A stretch of 64,000 nt of DNA, from the NCBI RefSeq assembly GCF_024494685.1, contig NZ_JANHDM010000014.1, positions 1 through 64,000 of the forward strand, in the 5' to 3' direction. Source of the DNA: Halorubrum rubrum (GTDB lineage Archaea; Halobacteriota; Halobacteria; Halobacteriales; Haloferacaceae). How positions within the stretch are numbered: the stretch's first letter is position 1; the number at the start of each line of letters is the position of its first letter. A program made the position numbers and the translations under genes. Of the stretch, positions 48,679 to 58,360 are shown in pieces. The notes below the pieces were generated by a model. The model worked only from the letters and a program-made list of their open reading frames with translations, made no database searches and was not told the DNA's origin.

Positions 48679-50484
48679 ATGGACGATCAAGTGGACGTCG
48701 TCGTCGTCGGTGGTGGGTCGACCGGCTGCGGCGTGATACGGGACCTCGCGCGCCGGGGGCTCGACGCGGTCCTCGTCGAGAAGGGGAACCTCACGCACGG
48801 GACCACGGGGCGCATGCACGGGCTCCTCCACAGCGGCGGGAGGTACGCCGTCTCCGATCAGAAGAGCGCGCGCGAGTGTATCGAGGAGAACCGGGTGCTC
48901 CGGGACATCGCCGCCCACTGCGTCGAGGAGACCGGCGGGATGTTCGTCAAGCGGCCCGAGGACTCCGAGGAGTACTTCCGGGAGAAGCTCGAGGGATGTC
49001 GCGCGTGCGACATCCCCGCGGAGGTGATAGACGGCGAGGAGGCGCGCCGACGCGAGCCGTACCTCGCCCGCGACGTGGAGAAGGCGATCGTCGTCCCGGA
49101 CGGGGCCGTCGACCCGTTCCGGCTCTGCGTGGCCAACGCCGCCGACGCCCGCGAACACGGCGCGCGAGTCGAGACCCACGCCGAGGTGACGGACGTGCTC
49201 GTCGAGGACGACGCGGTCGTCGGCGTCGAGATCGAACACGACAGCGGACCCGGAAAGCGCGTCCACCGCGAGCCGGGGACGACCGAGGAGATCCGCGCGC
49301 GCTACGTCGTCAACGCTACCGGCGCGTGGGCCGGCCGGATCGGCGAGATGGCCGGGGTCGACGTCGAGGTCCGCCCGTCGAAGGGCGTGATGACCGTGAT
49401 GAACACCCGGCAGGTCGACACCGTGATCAACCGGTGCCGACCGAAGGGCGACGCCGACATCGTCGTTCCCCACGAGACGGCCTGTATCCTGGGGACGACG
49501 GACGAGGAGGTCGACGACCCCGAGGACTACCCGGAGGAGGAGTGGGAGGTCGACCTGATGATCGAGACGCTCTCCGAACTCGTGCCCGCGCTGAAGGACG
49601 CCCGTACGCTCCGCTCGTTCTGGGGCGTCAGACCCCTCTACGAGCCGCCCGGAACCGGCACCGACGACCCCACCGACATCACGCGCGACTACTTCCTCTT
49701 GGACCACGCCGAGCGCGACGACCTCCCCGGAATGACGAGCATCGTCGGCGGGAAGCTCACCACCTACCGGATGATGGCCGAGTCGATCTCCGACCACGTC
49801 TGTGGGAAGCTCGGCCACGACGCCGACTGCGACACCGCCGACGTGCCGCTTCCCGGCTCCGAGGACTTCAGCGTCCTGCGCGATTACATGGAGGAGTTCG
49901 GGATCCGGTCGCCGATCGGCCGCAGATCCGCCCAGCGGCTCGGCTCGCGGACCGACGACGTGCTGGGCGGGACCGACCCCAACCCCGTCGTCTGCGAGTG
50001 CGAGGGGGTCACCCGCGCGGAGGTTCGAGACGGGATCGAACAGGCCGGCTCCGACCTGAACGCGGTTCGGCTCCGGACCCGCGCCTCGATGGGGAACTGT
50101 CAGGGCGGATTCTGTACCCACCGCATCGCCTCGGAACTGGCGCAAGAGTACCCCGAGCCCGTCGCCCGCGACGCCGAGGACGAGCTCTACCAGGAGCGCT
50201 GGAAGGGCCAGCGGCACGCGTTGTGGGGCCGCCAGCTCTCGCAGGCGATGTTGAACCACCTGCTCCACGCCACCACGATGAACCGCGACGGCGACCCGGC
50301 GACGACCGACGCCGACGTGGACTTCGGCGCGTTCGACGCGGGGGTCGAGCCGGGGGGCGGCGGGTCCGCGGGCGACGGCTCGGAGTCGGACGACTCGGCC
50401 GCCGGCGTCACGGCGACCGACGGCGGGATCGACGCGGCCGAGAGCCCCGACGCGACCGACGGGGGCACGCATGGCGATCGATAG
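48679..50484 (+). CDS. glpA: Anaerobic-type glycerol-3-phosphate dehydrogenase subunit A
   Basis: A 601-residue flavoprotein. [30 protein letters not shown] (FAD-binding, residues 6-34), [12 protein letters not shown] and the C-terminal cysteine module [12 protein letters not shown]...[13 protein letters not shown] (BFD-like [2Fe-2S] site, residues about 438-480) match GlpA. It oxidises glycerol 3-phosphate to dihydroxyacetone phosphate and passes electrons to quinone through GlpB/GlpC. The last 60 residues are an acidic, glycine-rich tail lacking in bacterial GlpA. It overlaps glpB by 14 bp. Confidence 0.95.
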   Translation: MDDQVDVVVVGGGSTGCGVIRDLARRGLDAVLVEKGNLTHGTTGRMHGLLHSGGRYAVSDQKSARECIEENRVLRDIAAHCVEETGGMFVKRPEDSEEYFREKLEGCRACDIPAEVIDGEEARRREPYLARDVEKAIVVPDGAVDPFRLCVANAADAREHGARVETHAEVTDVLVEDDAVVGVEIEHDSGPGKRVHREPGTTEEIRARYVVNATGAWAGRIGEMAGVDVEVRPSKGVMTVMNTRQVDTVINRCRPKGDADIVVPHETACILGTTDEEVDDPEDYPEEEWEVDLMIETLSELVPALKDARTLRSFWGVRPLYEPPGTGTDDPTDITRDYFLLDHAERDDLPGMTSIVGGKLTTYRMMAESISDHVCGKLGHDADCDTADVPLPGSEDFSVLRDYMEEFGIRSPIGRRSAQRLGSRTDDVLGGTDPNPVVCECEGVTRAEVRDGIEQAGSDLNAVRLRTRASMGNCQGGFCTHRIASELAQEYPEPVARDAEDELYQERWKGQRHALWGRQLSQAMLNHLLHATTMNRDGDPATTDADVDFGAFDAGVEPGGGGSAGDGSESDDSAAGVTATDGGIDAAESPDATDGGTHGDR

Positions 50485-51874
50485 CGAGGTCCTCGTCGTC
50501 GGCGGGGGGATCGCCGGAATCACGGCCGCGATCGCGGCCGCCCGCGAAGGGGCCGACGTCCGGCTCGTCTCGCACAAGGCGAGCACGCTGCGGCAGGCGT
50601 CGGGGCTGATCGACGCGCTCGGCTACGTCCCCCCGACCGAGCCGGCGAAACCCCTGCGCGAGGGGCCGCCGACCGCGGGCTGGAACCTCGACCCCGACGA
50701 GTGGCCCGACCCGGAGGGACCGATCGCCGACCCCTTCGAGGCGATCGACCGGCTCCCCGAGGACCACCCGTACCGGCTCGTCGGCGCGGACGCGCTGCGG
50801 GAGGGGCTCGCGCTGTTCGACGACCTCGTCGGGGACGCGTACCTCGGCGGCCACACCGACCGGAACGCGCTGGTACCGACGTTCGGCGGTAGCGTGAAAC
50901 CGACCGCCCGCTACCCCGCGTCGGCGGCGGCCGGGGTGGCGAGCGACGACCGCCCGACGCTGATCGTGGGGTTCCGGTCGCTCACCGAGTACGACGCGCG
51001 GGCGTTCGCCGACCGGCTCGCGGCGGCCGGCGTCCCCTTCGACGTCGCCGGCGCGGAGGTGGAGTTCGCGGAGGCGTTCCGCGCGGACGCGAAGGTCACC
51101 CGCCTCGCGAAGGCGCTCGACCGCGACGAGCCGATCGACGGCACGCCGGCCCGCGAGGCGCTGGCGAAGGCGGTGGGGCCGCACCTCCACGACGTCGTCG
51201 ACGAGGCCGGCGGCGTCGACCGCGTCGAGCGGGTCGGGTTCCCGGCGTTCCTCGGCGACGACCACGCGGCGGAGGTGCGCGCGGCGCTCGCCGACCGGCT
51301 CGGCGCGGACGTCTTCGAGGTCCCGATGGGGCCGCCGAGCCTGCCCGGACTCCGGCTCGAGGACCTGCTGTACGACGCGCTCGACGACGCCGGCGTCCGG
51401 TTCGAGACGGGGACGCCCGCGGTGGGGTACGAGACGGACGAGGGCGGGGCTGGCGGCGACGGGAACGGCGGCCGGATCGACCACCTCGTGATGGACCGAA
51501 AGGGCAGCGAGGTCCCGTACGGCGCGGAGGCCGTGGTGCTCGCGACGGGCGGGCTGGTCGGGAAGGGGCTGGATTCGGACCGCGACGGCGTGCGCGAGCC
51601 GGTCCTCGACCTACACGTTCCACAGCCCGCGGACCGCTACGAGTGGTTCGTCGACGACGCGTTCGGCGAGCAGCCGTACGCGCGATTCGGTGTGCGGCCG
51701 GACGAGCGACTGCGGCCGCTCGACGGGTCGGGGGAGGTTGCGTACGGGAACGTCCGGGTCGCCGGCGGTGTCGTCGGCGGCGCGGACGTGGCGCGCGAGA
51801 AGTCCGCGAGCGGCGTCTCGCTCGCGACCGGCCTCGTGGCGGGTCGGGAGGCGGCACGGGAGGTTCAGCAATGA
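50471..51874 (+). CDS. glpB: Anaerobic-type glycerol-3-phosphate dehydrogenase subunit B
   Basis: A 467-residue FAD protein starting [47 protein letters not shown], the GlpB N-terminus. The central part ([36 protein letters not shown]) and [26 protein letters not shown] are typical. It forms a dimer with GlpA and carries electrons to GlpC. Overlaps glpA by 14 bp and glpC by 4 bp, so the three are translationally linked. Confidence 0.93.
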   Translation: MAIDSEVLVVGGGIAGITAAIAAAREGADVRLVSHKASTLRQASGLIDALGYVPPTEPAKPLREGPPTAGWNLDPDEWPDPEGPIADPFEAIDRLPEDHPYRLVGADALREGLALFDDLVGDAYLGGHTDRNALVPTFGGSVKPTARYPASAAAGVASDDRPTLIVGFRSLTEYDARAFADRLAAAGVPFDVAGAEVEFAEAFRADAKVTRLAKALDRDEPIDGTPAREALAKAVGPHLHDVVDEAGGVDRVERVGFPAFLGDDHAAEVRAALADRLGADVFEVPMGPPSLPGLRLEDLLYDALDDAGVRFETGTPAVGYETDEGGAGGDGNGGRIDHLVMDRKGSEVPYGAEAVVLATGGLVGKGLDSDRDGVREPVLDLHVPQPADRYEWFVDDAFGEQPYARFGVRPDERLRPLDGSGEVAYGNVRVAGGVVGGADVAREKSASGVSLATGLVAGREAAREVQQ

Positions 51875-53463
51875 CACGACACACAGAGAACGGCGACGGG
51901 GCGGACGGGACCGACGGATCGCACGGGGACGGCGGACCGAACGACGGCGACCGCCGCGGGGCGAACGACGCCCAACGCTGCGGCTGTGGGGGGACCGACG
52001 GGACGCCGCAGCCGAACGTGCCCGAGATCGGCCGCGACGAGCGCCCGGCGATCTTCGTTCCCGACGGCGGGGACGAGGAAGGCGCCGGCGCGGGGCCGTC
52101 CGAGACGGACGGGTCGGCCGCGGCGGACGCGCCGCGAACCGCGACCGACGGAGGCGTCGAGAGCGCGACCGGCGGCAGCGACTCGACCGAGCTCGACCCC
52201 GACGCCTACGATCCGATCGACGTGTTCCCGGAGGGCGACCTCGACCTGCGCGACGGGGCCGACTCCTGTTACAAGTGTACCTCCTGTGATACCTCCTGTC
52301 CGGTCGCGGAGGTCGACGACGAGTTCCCCGGCCCGAAGTTTCAGGGACCGGAGCAGTGGCGGCTCAAACGGAAGGACGACCACGACATCGACGAGTCGAT
52401 CACCTCCTGTTCGAACTGTATGCGGTGTGACGACGCCTGCCCCTCCTCCGTGCCGCTCTCGCAGATGCACAACGAGGCGCGCGGCCAGTTCGTCGAGGAA
52501 CAGATGGAGAAGCTCTCCCTCGAGTACGTCCGCAACCGGATCTTAGCGAACTACCGGACCTCGGCGCGGCTGGCGAGCGTGGTCCCGCGGCTCTCCTCGT
52601 TCGCGATGAACTTCGGGCCCGCCCGGTGGGCGATGGACAAAGTGCTCGGGATCCCCAAAGAGCGGGAGTTCCCCGAGTTCGCGACGACGACGTTCCGCGA
52701 GTGGTGGCGCGACCGCGGCGGCGCACAGATTGAGAACCCCGACAAGCGCGTGGCGTACTTCCACGGCTGTTACTCCAACTACAACACGCCGGAGGTGGGG
52801 AAAGCGATGGTCAGAGTGTACGAGCACTTCGGGTACGAGGTGATGGTGCCGCCCCAGAAGTGCTCGGGGACGCCGATGTTCGCGAACGGGATGTTGAAGG
52901 ACGCCCGCCGCCACGCCGAGACCAACGTCGAGAACCTGGTCGAGGCGATCGGCGACGGCGCGGACGTGATCGCGTCGTGTACCTCCTGTTCGATGTCGCT
53001 CCGGCAGGAGTACCCCGAGCTGTTCGACATCCACGGCATCGAGGACGTCTCCGATCACACCTTCGAGGCGCTGGAGTACCTCCGGATCCACGAGGACCTG
53101 GACGGCGCGCTCGCCGAGAGCGACGGCCCCGGCGACGAGCAGTCGTTCGCGTACCACGCGCCGTGTCACGCCCGTAACCAGGGGCTCGCCCGGCAGGCGG
53201 TCGAGACGTTCCGCGACGTCGACGGCGTCGAGATGGAGGACGTGGGCGACTCCTGTTCGGGGATCTCGGGCACCTACGGCTGGAAGAGCGAGAAGTACGA
53301 GAAGTCGATGCAGATCGGCGAGGAGATGTTCGATCACATGGAGGACGCCGAGGGCGAGGTGGGGATGACGGAGTGCCCGACCTGCGCGATGCAGATGGAA
53401 CACGGCACCGGCTACGAGATCGAACACCCGCTCCAGCTGCTCGAGGAGACGCTCGTGGCGTAG
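51871..53463 (+). CDS. glpC: Anaerobic-type glycerol-3-phosphate dehydrogenase subunit C
   Basis: A 530-residue Fe-S protein. Its unusual first 120 residues are low complexity, acidic and glycine-rich, with an odd small Cys cluster (QRCGCGGTDG near 38-46). Two ferredoxin-type motifs follow: SCYKCTSCDTSCPVAEV and SCSNCMRCDDACPSSV. Two CCG domains then appear (HGCYSNYNTPEVGKAMVRVYEHFGYE...PPQKCSGTPMF and APCHARNQG...GDSCSGISGTYGW). GlpC anchors the complex and passes electrons to menaquinone. Ending ...EETLVA is standard. Confidence 0.95.
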   Translation: MTRHTENGDGADGTDGSHGDGGPNDGDRRGANDAQRCGCGGTDGTPQPNVPEIGRDERPAIFVPDGGDEEGAGAGPSETDGSAAADAPRTATDGGVESATGGSDSTELDPDAYDPIDVFPEGDLDLRDGADSCYKCTSCDTSCPVAEVDDEFPGPKFQGPEQWRLKRKDDHDIDESITSCSNCMRCDDACPSSVPLSQMHNEARGQFVEEQMEKLSLEYVRNRILANYRTSARLASVVPRLSSFAMNFGPARWAMDKVLGIPKEREFPEFATTTFREWWRDRGGAQIENPDKRVAYFHGCYSNYNTPEVGKAMVRVYEHFGYEVMVPPQKCSGTPMFANGMLKDARRHAETNVENLVEAIGDGADVIASCTSCSMSLRQEYPELFDIHGIEDVSDHTFEALEYLRIHEDLDGALAESDGPGDEQSFAYHAPCHARNQGLARQAVETFRDVDGVEMEDVGDSCSGISGTYGWKSEKYEKSMQIGEEMFDHMEDAEGEVGMTECPTCAMQMEHGTGYEIEHPLQLLEETLVA

Positions 53464-53692
53464 ATCCGACGCTGCCCCTCGTGTTATCCATCATCTCGAC
53501 GGGAACGATGCCGAGTTGGCCCTCGCGTTCGCTCACGACGGTCGTCTCGTCGAGACCAACCACACCGTCACCGTTCGAATCGTCACTCTGTCCTCGAAGG
53601 CGGTTCCCTCGTGAGGACGACGGCTACGGAAGTGCTCGATGACCGAACCCGTTACCTCGGCAGAAGGTGCGAAACTGAGGAAACCGGGTTAG

Positions 53693-55258
53693 CTACCCGT
53701 CCTCAGGAGTTTCCGGCTGCGCCTCGTCGCTTTCGTCATCACCGGAGTCGTCGTCAGCGTCGTCGTTATCGGCCTCGCCGTCTTCGCCGGAGCCGCCGTC
53801 TTCAGCGTCGCCGTCGTCGGCACCTTCGCCGTCGTCGGCACCTCCATCTTCGCCGTCGTCGCTCTCGTCTTCACCGGAGTCGTCGTCGTCAGCATCGTCG
53901 TCGCCGTCAGCATCGTCGTCGCTCTCGTCTTCACCGGAGTCGCCGTCGTCAGCGTCCTCGCCGCCGTCAGCATCGTCGTCGCTCTCGTCTTCACCGGAGT
54001 CGTCGCCAGCATCGCTATCGTCACCTTCGCCGTCGTCAGCGTCCTCGCCGTCGTCGGCACCTTCGCCGTCGTCAGCGTCCTCGCCTTCGTCGGCATCCTC
54101 ACCGTCGTCAGCGTCGCCGTCGTCGGCATCGCCGTCGTCAGTATCCCCACTCTCGTCGTCCGGGGCTTCGATCGTGATGATCGCGTCCTGCCCGAAGTCG
54201 TTCGAGAAGACGCTGTGGATGTACGTGCCTGCGGGAGTCCCGTCAGTGGGTATCTCGAACTGAACGGTCGTCGAGTTCTCGCCGTCGAGGTCGACGGTTC
54301 GGGTCTCCACGAGGTCGCCGTCGAACCGGAACTGGACCGGCTGTTCGTGGGCGAACTCGTTGGGGTTCGAGACGGTGGCGTTCACGGTGACGTTCTCGCC
54401 CGCGGTCACGGACTCGGGCGCGGTGAGGTCCGTGACTCCGAAGGAGACGATCTCGTCGACGATCAGGACTCGGGCCGGTTGCCCGTCCTCACGCGTGTAC
54501 ACGCCGTGGATGTACGCGTCGGAATCGATCTCCGACGTGTTGACCGTGGTCGTGAAGTCGGTCGATTCGCCGGCATCGAGGCTGACCTCCTCGCGGGCCG
54601 ATACGTTACCGTCGAATCGGTACTCCACGGTCTGTGTGTCCGCTTCGTCGTTGGGGTTCTCGACGGTCGCAGTGACGTCCAGCGCGTCGCCCCGTTCGAC
54701 GACCTCGGGCGCGGTCAGATCATCGACGACGAACGATTCGCCGGTGGTCTCCGAGGCCTCCACGGTGACGTTCGCCGCATCGGTGACCGCCGACCCGTTG
54801 GCGACGTACGGACCGTCCTCCGACCCGTCGGTCGCGACGAAGTCGTAGGTCCCGTTCGCGTTCGTGTCGCGATGCGGCATCGCGATCAGCGTCTCGTTTC
54901 CGGTTAGTTCCGTTCGGTCGAACGTCGCTCCCGGAACGTCATCGAACAGCGTGACGGTGACGTTCTCGTGTTCCCCAGGCTCGAGGTACTCCGAGACGCC
55001 GATCACGCTCCCGGTGACCTCCCCGTCGAGCAGGCTATCGTCGTGGATCACGACGAATCCACCGTCGGACGTGTTGACCGAATCGACGGTCACCGCCGTG
55101 CCGTTCGTTGTCTGGTCGGAAAACGCCACCGTGGCGTCGTTGCCTGCCGGAGCATCGACCTGTGGCCGCAGTTCCTGCGCTCCGACCATCCCCGCGACGG
55201 AGCTCATCATCACCGCCGCGAGTACGACCGCGATAAGTTTCTTCGTTGAAGATTCCAT
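53693..55258 (-). CDS. Secreted protein with DUF7282 and CARDB-like domains and a long acidic tail
   Basis: A 521-residue protein. A Sec signal peptide (STKKLIAVVLAAVMMSSVAGMVGAQE) leads into a domain of the haloarchaeal DUF7282 type (ATVAFSDQTTNGTAVTVDSVNTSDGGFVVIHDDSLLDGEVTGSVIGVSEYLEPGEHENVTVTL). Two CARDB-like modules follow (VDDLTAPEVVERGDALDVTATVENPNDEADTQTVEYRFDG and FGVTDLTAPESVTAGENVTVNATVSNPNEFAHEQPVQFRFDG). The last 150 residues consist almost only of Asp, Glu, Gly, Ser and Ala, with repeats of DSGEDESDD. I see no PGF-CTERM anchor or lipobox, so it is probably free or wall-associated. Function unknown. Confidence 0.75.
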   Translation of the reverse strand: MESSTKKLIAVVLAAVMMSSVAGMVGAQELRPQVDAPAGNDATVAFSDQTTNGTAVTVDSVNTSDGGFVVIHDDSLLDGEVTGSVIGVSEYLEPGEHENVTVTLFDDVPGATFDRTELTGNETLIAMPHRDTNANGTYDFVATDGSEDGPYVANGSAVTDAANVTVEASETTGESFVVDDLTAPEVVERGDALDVTATVENPNDEADTQTVEYRFDGNVSAREEVSLDAGESTDFTTTVNTSEIDSDAYIHGVYTREDGQPARVLIVDEIVSFGVTDLTAPESVTAGENVTVNATVSNPNEFAHEQPVQFRFDGDLVETRTVDLDGENSTTVQFEIPTDGTPAGTYIHSVFSNDFGQDAIITIEAPDDESGDTDDGDADDGDADDGEDADEGEDADDGEGADDGEDADDGEGDDSDAGDDSGEDESDDDADGGEDADDGDSGEDESDDDADGDDDADDDDSGEDESDDGEDGGADDGEGADDGDAEDGGSGEDGEADNDDADDDSGDDESDEAQPETPEDG

Positions 55259-55751
55259 GTGCGTTGTAACTCAGCTCGGCCGTCGCGTTTCGTTCGTCGA
55301 ACTGTCCTCCGATCGCTCGGCCGCAACCCTCGTGTGAACCACAGCGCACGTCACGACCCGGCCCAGGTTTGTTATGCGTCGTCGTGGTCAGATTTCGCTC
55401 GGCTTACTCTCGACCGGTGGTCTCCGACGATTGACGGGTCTCTGCCGCGGCCGATAAGGACCGCTTAGTAGCGACTCCCGGCTGTACTGCCCGGATCAGC
55501 CCGGCGGATCCCGGAACCCCTGACACGGGGAGTAATCCCAACCAACCGACGCGTGACGGAGGTCCCGCGCCGGCGACGCCGGTGTCGCGGTCACATTCCG
55601 TTCAGGGGGAACCCCGCGGTCGGGACGTAGAAGTACGGCTCGACGCCGAGGACGTGGAGCGTGGTACGGGGCGTGAGGGGATAGGAAGGCAAACCGCGCG
55701 GCGGCGGATCCAACCCGTGCGTTCATTACCCCTGGGCGGTGACGGGCGGCC
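55259..55751. other. 493-bp intergenic region with GC hairpins and a possible gene fragment
   Basis: No full gene is visible. GC-rich hairpins occur at 55518-55531 (CCCC-TGACAC-GGGG) and about 55569-55581 (CCGGCGACGCCGG). On the minus strand about 31 codons ending at 55591-55593 read LHVLGVEPYFYVPTAGF, suggestive of the N-terminal region of a family B DNA polymerase. The remaining sequence shows no recognisable signal. The right end must carry the promoter of the CRTAC1-like gene. Confidence 0.5.
55591..55683 (-). pseudogene. Possible fragment of a family B DNA polymerase gene
   Basis: The minus-strand frame reads YPLTPRTTLHVLGVEPY and then FYVPTAGFPLNGM-stop. Archaeal PolB N-termini have a similar element (FGRTPDG..HVLGVEPYFYVPT), so this resembles a short decayed piece. 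Only about 31 codons are alignable and upstream sequence is not similar. Chance resemblance is possible. Confidence 0.25.
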
Positions 55752-57170
55752 ATGTTCGCGGACCGTTCCGATCTGCTCGCCGACGCCGATCCCGTCCGCG
55801 GGTACGGCGTCGCCGTGACGCCCGGACGGGACGGACCGCTGGTCTTCGTCGCCGGATACGGGGAGCCGAACCGACTGTACGCCCGCGAGGACGGCGGGTC
55901 GGGGCGCTTCTCGAACACCGCGTGCGGGATCGTCGCCGACGGCGACAGACACGCCATGGGGGTGTGCGCGGCCGACGTCGACGCGGACGGCTGCGAGGAG
56001 ATATACGTCCACAACTGCGCCAACAGCGTCGGCGTCGCCGGCGACTCCGACCTCCTCCTCGACCGACTGGAGGCGGACAAGTACCGCTGGACCGACACGT
56101 TCGCGCTGCCCGTCAACGGCGACCGGCTCAACTTCCGGGCGGGCCGCTCGGTCGCCGCGCTCGATCGGCTCGGCACCGGGCGGTACGGGGTCGCCGTCGC
56201 CAGCTACGGCGCGCCGCTGGCGTTCTACGAGCTCGGCGACGACGGCGAGGCCTCCGACATGGCCGACGCGGTCGGGCTTGCGGTCGAGGACGGCTGCCGG
56301 TCGCTGCTCCCCGGCCCCCTCTGCTCGGAGGGCACCGACCTGTTCGTCGGCGTCGAGGCCGGACCGAACCGGCTGTTCCGCAACGACGGCGGCCACTACG
56401 AGCCGGTCGACGGCGGGCCCGACCTCGCCGACCCCGCCGGCGACGCTCGGGGCGTCGCGCTGGTCGACGAGGACGGGTCGTTCGCGCTCGCGGTCGGCAA
56501 CTGGGAGGGACACAGCCGGCTGCTCAGACCCGACGCCGAGGGACGGTACCGCGACGTCGCGCCGTCGGCGCTTCGCGCGGCGGAGGGCGTCCGGTCGGTG
56601 GTCGCCGCCGACTTCGACAACGACGGGCGACAGGAGCTGTTCTGTAACGGCTTCGGCGAGGCCAGCCGGCTCTTCGAGCGGGTCGATCCGACGGGGACGG
56701 ACGTCGACGACGCGGCGAACGGGCCCCGCTGGGCCCCCGGCGACGTCGGCGCGGCGACGGAGCCGACGGGGTTCGGCACGGGCGCGGTCGCCGCCGACCT
56801 CGACGGCGACGGGGTCCTCGAGCTCGTCGTCGTCCACGGCGAGGTGGCGGCCCAGCCGATCTCGGTGTACGCCGCGCCGGCCGCGGCCGACAACGACCGG
56901 ATCCGGGTCCGTCCGACGACGCCGCAGGGTGCGCCGGCCCGCGGGGCGACCGTTCGGCTCCGCGTCGCGGGCGGCGGAACGCAGCGGCGAGTGATCGACG
57001 CCGGCGGGGGCTACCTCTGTCAGACGGAGCCGGTCGCGCACTTCGGGCTCGGGGACGCGAGACCGGAGCGCGTCGTCGTGCGCTGGCCGGACGGCCGCGA
57101 GCGGACGATCGCCGACCCCGACGCGAACGTCGAACTCGACGTCGCGCACCCGGCCGCGCGCGTCGAGTGA
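55752..57170 (+). CDS. CRTAC1/ASPIC-UnbV-like FG-GAP repeat protein
   Basis: A 472-residue protein of beta-propeller type: repeated D-x-D-x-D-G-x-x-(E/D) calcium loops are seen in DVDADGCEEIYV, DFDNDGRQELFCN and DLDGDGVLELVVV, plus degenerate copies, and the closing domain (GAPARGATVRLRVAGGGTQRRVIDAGGGYLCQTEPVAHFGLGDARPERVVVRWPDGRERTI) is the ASPIC/UnbV module. Such proteins are normally secreted or surface-bound, but no signal peptide or transmembrane helix is present, so this one appears cytosolic. Function unknown. Confidence 0.8.
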   Translation: MFADRSDLLADADPVRGYGVAVTPGRDGPLVFVAGYGEPNRLYAREDGGSGRFSNTACGIVADGDRHAMGVCAADVDADGCEEIYVHNCANSVGVAGDSDLLLDRLEADKYRWTDTFALPVNGDRLNFRAGRSVAALDRLGTGRYGVAVASYGAPLAFYELGDDGEASDMADAVGLAVEDGCRSLLPGPLCSEGTDLFVGVEAGPNRLFRNDGGHYEPVDGGPDLADPAGDARGVALVDEDGSFALAVGNWEGHSRLLRPDAEGRYRDVAPSALRAAEGVRSVVAADFDNDGRQELFCNGFGEASRLFERVDPTGTDVDDAANGPRWAPGDVGAATEPTGFGTGAVAADLDGDGVLELVVVHGEVAAQPISVYAAPAAADNDRIRVRPTTPQGAPARGATVRLRVAGGGTQRRVIDAGGGYLCQTEPVAHFGLGDARPERVVVRWPDGRERTIADPDANVELDVAHPAARVE

Positions 57171-57276
57171 GCGAGTGGAGAGCAAACAGCGGGGAAAGCG
57201 GACGGGAGCGACCCCCTCGCCCGGCCAGAACTGCCGCGCTTCGCGGGTTCAAGTGGCCGCGAGCCCACGGGCGGGT

Positions 57277-57453
57277 ATGGTGGATCCGACATCCGATCTC
57301 GGCGAGGAGGACGAGGAGTCCGCGCCCCGGTGTGCGTCCTGCGGGGAGCCCGCCCTCGGCGTCGAGAGGCGGACGGTGACGTGGGTGGAGGACGGCGAGA
57401 TCGAACGACGACACTTCTGCGGGGAGGCGTGTCGCGAGGGGTGGGGTCGATAG
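57277..57453 (+). CDS. Small zinc-finger protein (TRASH/MYM-like)
   Basis: A 58-residue protein: MVDPTSDLGEEDEESAPRCASCGEPALGVERRTVTWVEDGEIERRHFCGEACREGWGR. C-x2-C and FCGEAC resemble treble-clef zinc ribbons of the TRASH/MYM kind that bind metals or mediate protein contact. The start is the ATG about 26 bp after a basal promoter-like sequence; 39 bp before SBDS. Possibly DUF7576, from memory. Confidence 0.65.
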   Translation: MVDPTSDLGEEDEESAPRCASCGEPALGVERRTVTWVEDGEIERRHFCGEACREGWGR

Positions 57454-57492
57454 CGCGGGAGGCTTTTTACCACGGGGCGAGAAGCCTCACGC

Positions 57493-58218
57493 ATGATCTC
57501 ACTCGACGAGGCGGTGACCGCCAGACTGGAGTCACACGGGGAGCGGTTCGAGGTCCTCATCGACCCGGACGCCGCGCTGGCGATGAAACGCGGGGAGTTC
57601 GAGGGCGAACTGGAGGAGGTGATCGCCGCAGAGGACGTCTTCGAGAACGCGTCTCGAGGCGATAGGCCCGCCGAGGAGGACCTGGAGACGGTTTTCGGAA
57701 CGACCGATCCACTGGAGATCATCCCGCAGATCGTCGAGCGCGGCGAGATCCAGATCACGGCCGAGCAACGCGAGGAGATGCAAGAGCGGAAGCACAAACA
57801 GCTCGTGAACACGATCACGCGCAACGCCGTGAACCCGCAGATGGACGACTCGCCGCACCCGCCCGAGCGGATCGAACGCGCGCTGGAGGAGGCGGGCTTC
57901 CAGATCGACCCGATGGAGCCGGTCGAGAACCAGGTCGACGACGCGCTCGAGGCGCTCCGCCCCGTCATCCCGATCCGGTTCGAGGAGGTGACGATGGCGG
58001 TCCAACTGCCCGCGGACTACGCGGGGTCCGGACAGGCGAAGGTTCGAGAGTTCGGCGACTTAGAGCGCGAGGAGTGGCAGAACGACGGCTCGTGGGTCGG
58101 CGTGCTCACCTTCCCCGCCGGGTTACAGAACGACCTCTACGACCTCGTCAACGAGGTGACCTCCGGGGAGGGCGACGCCCGCGTGATCAAGGACAAGGAC
58201 GAGCTGCGGACGCGGTGA
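57493..58218 (+). CDS. Ribosome maturation protein SBDS
   Basis: A 241-residue protein: SLDEAVTARLESHGERFEVLIDPDAALAMKRGE (SBDS N-terminal domain), a central helical domain (KHKQLVNTITRNAVNPQMDDSPHPPERIERALEEAGFQIDP) and a C-terminal ferredoxin-like domain (RPVIPIRFEEVTMAVQLPADYAGSGQAKVREFG). The family frees Tif6/eIF6 from the large subunit in eukaryotes and is conserved across archaea. TTTTTAC lies about 25 bp before the ATG, so leaderless. Confidence 0.93.
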   Translation: MISLDEAVTARLESHGERFEVLIDPDAALAMKRGEFEGELEEVIAAEDVFENASRGDRPAEEDLETVFGTTDPLEIIPQIVERGEIQITAEQREEMQERKHKQLVNTITRNAVNPQMDDSPHPPERIERALEEAGFQIDPMEPVENQVDDALEALRPVIPIRFEEVTMAVQLPADYAGSGQAKVREFGDLEREEWQNDGSWVGVLTFPAGLQNDLYDLVNEVTSGEGDARVIKDKDELRTR

Positions 58219-58360
58219 GCGGCCGGCGGTCGCGCGGACGCCACGGGACTGCAGCGAGGTCGGGGCTGCGGCGAGGCCGCGGTCGCCCCGAGACCTTCCG
58301 GATCGTCCGACGTTCACCGCATCCCGAGGGTTGATACCGCACGACTGCGCGGGATCCGGC

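Noticed and set aside
53570-53580. GTTCGAATC as a tRNA T-arm
   Set aside because: No matching acceptor stem, anticodon arm or D-arm around it; no tRNA gene was found anywhere in the window.
53464-53692. A possible relic on the minus strand reading DSNGDGVVGLDETTVVSE and onward
   Set aside because: It has a coding-like feel over about 40 codons, but I cannot tie it to any family and it runs antisense into the end of glpC. The rest of the 229-bp gap shows nothing.
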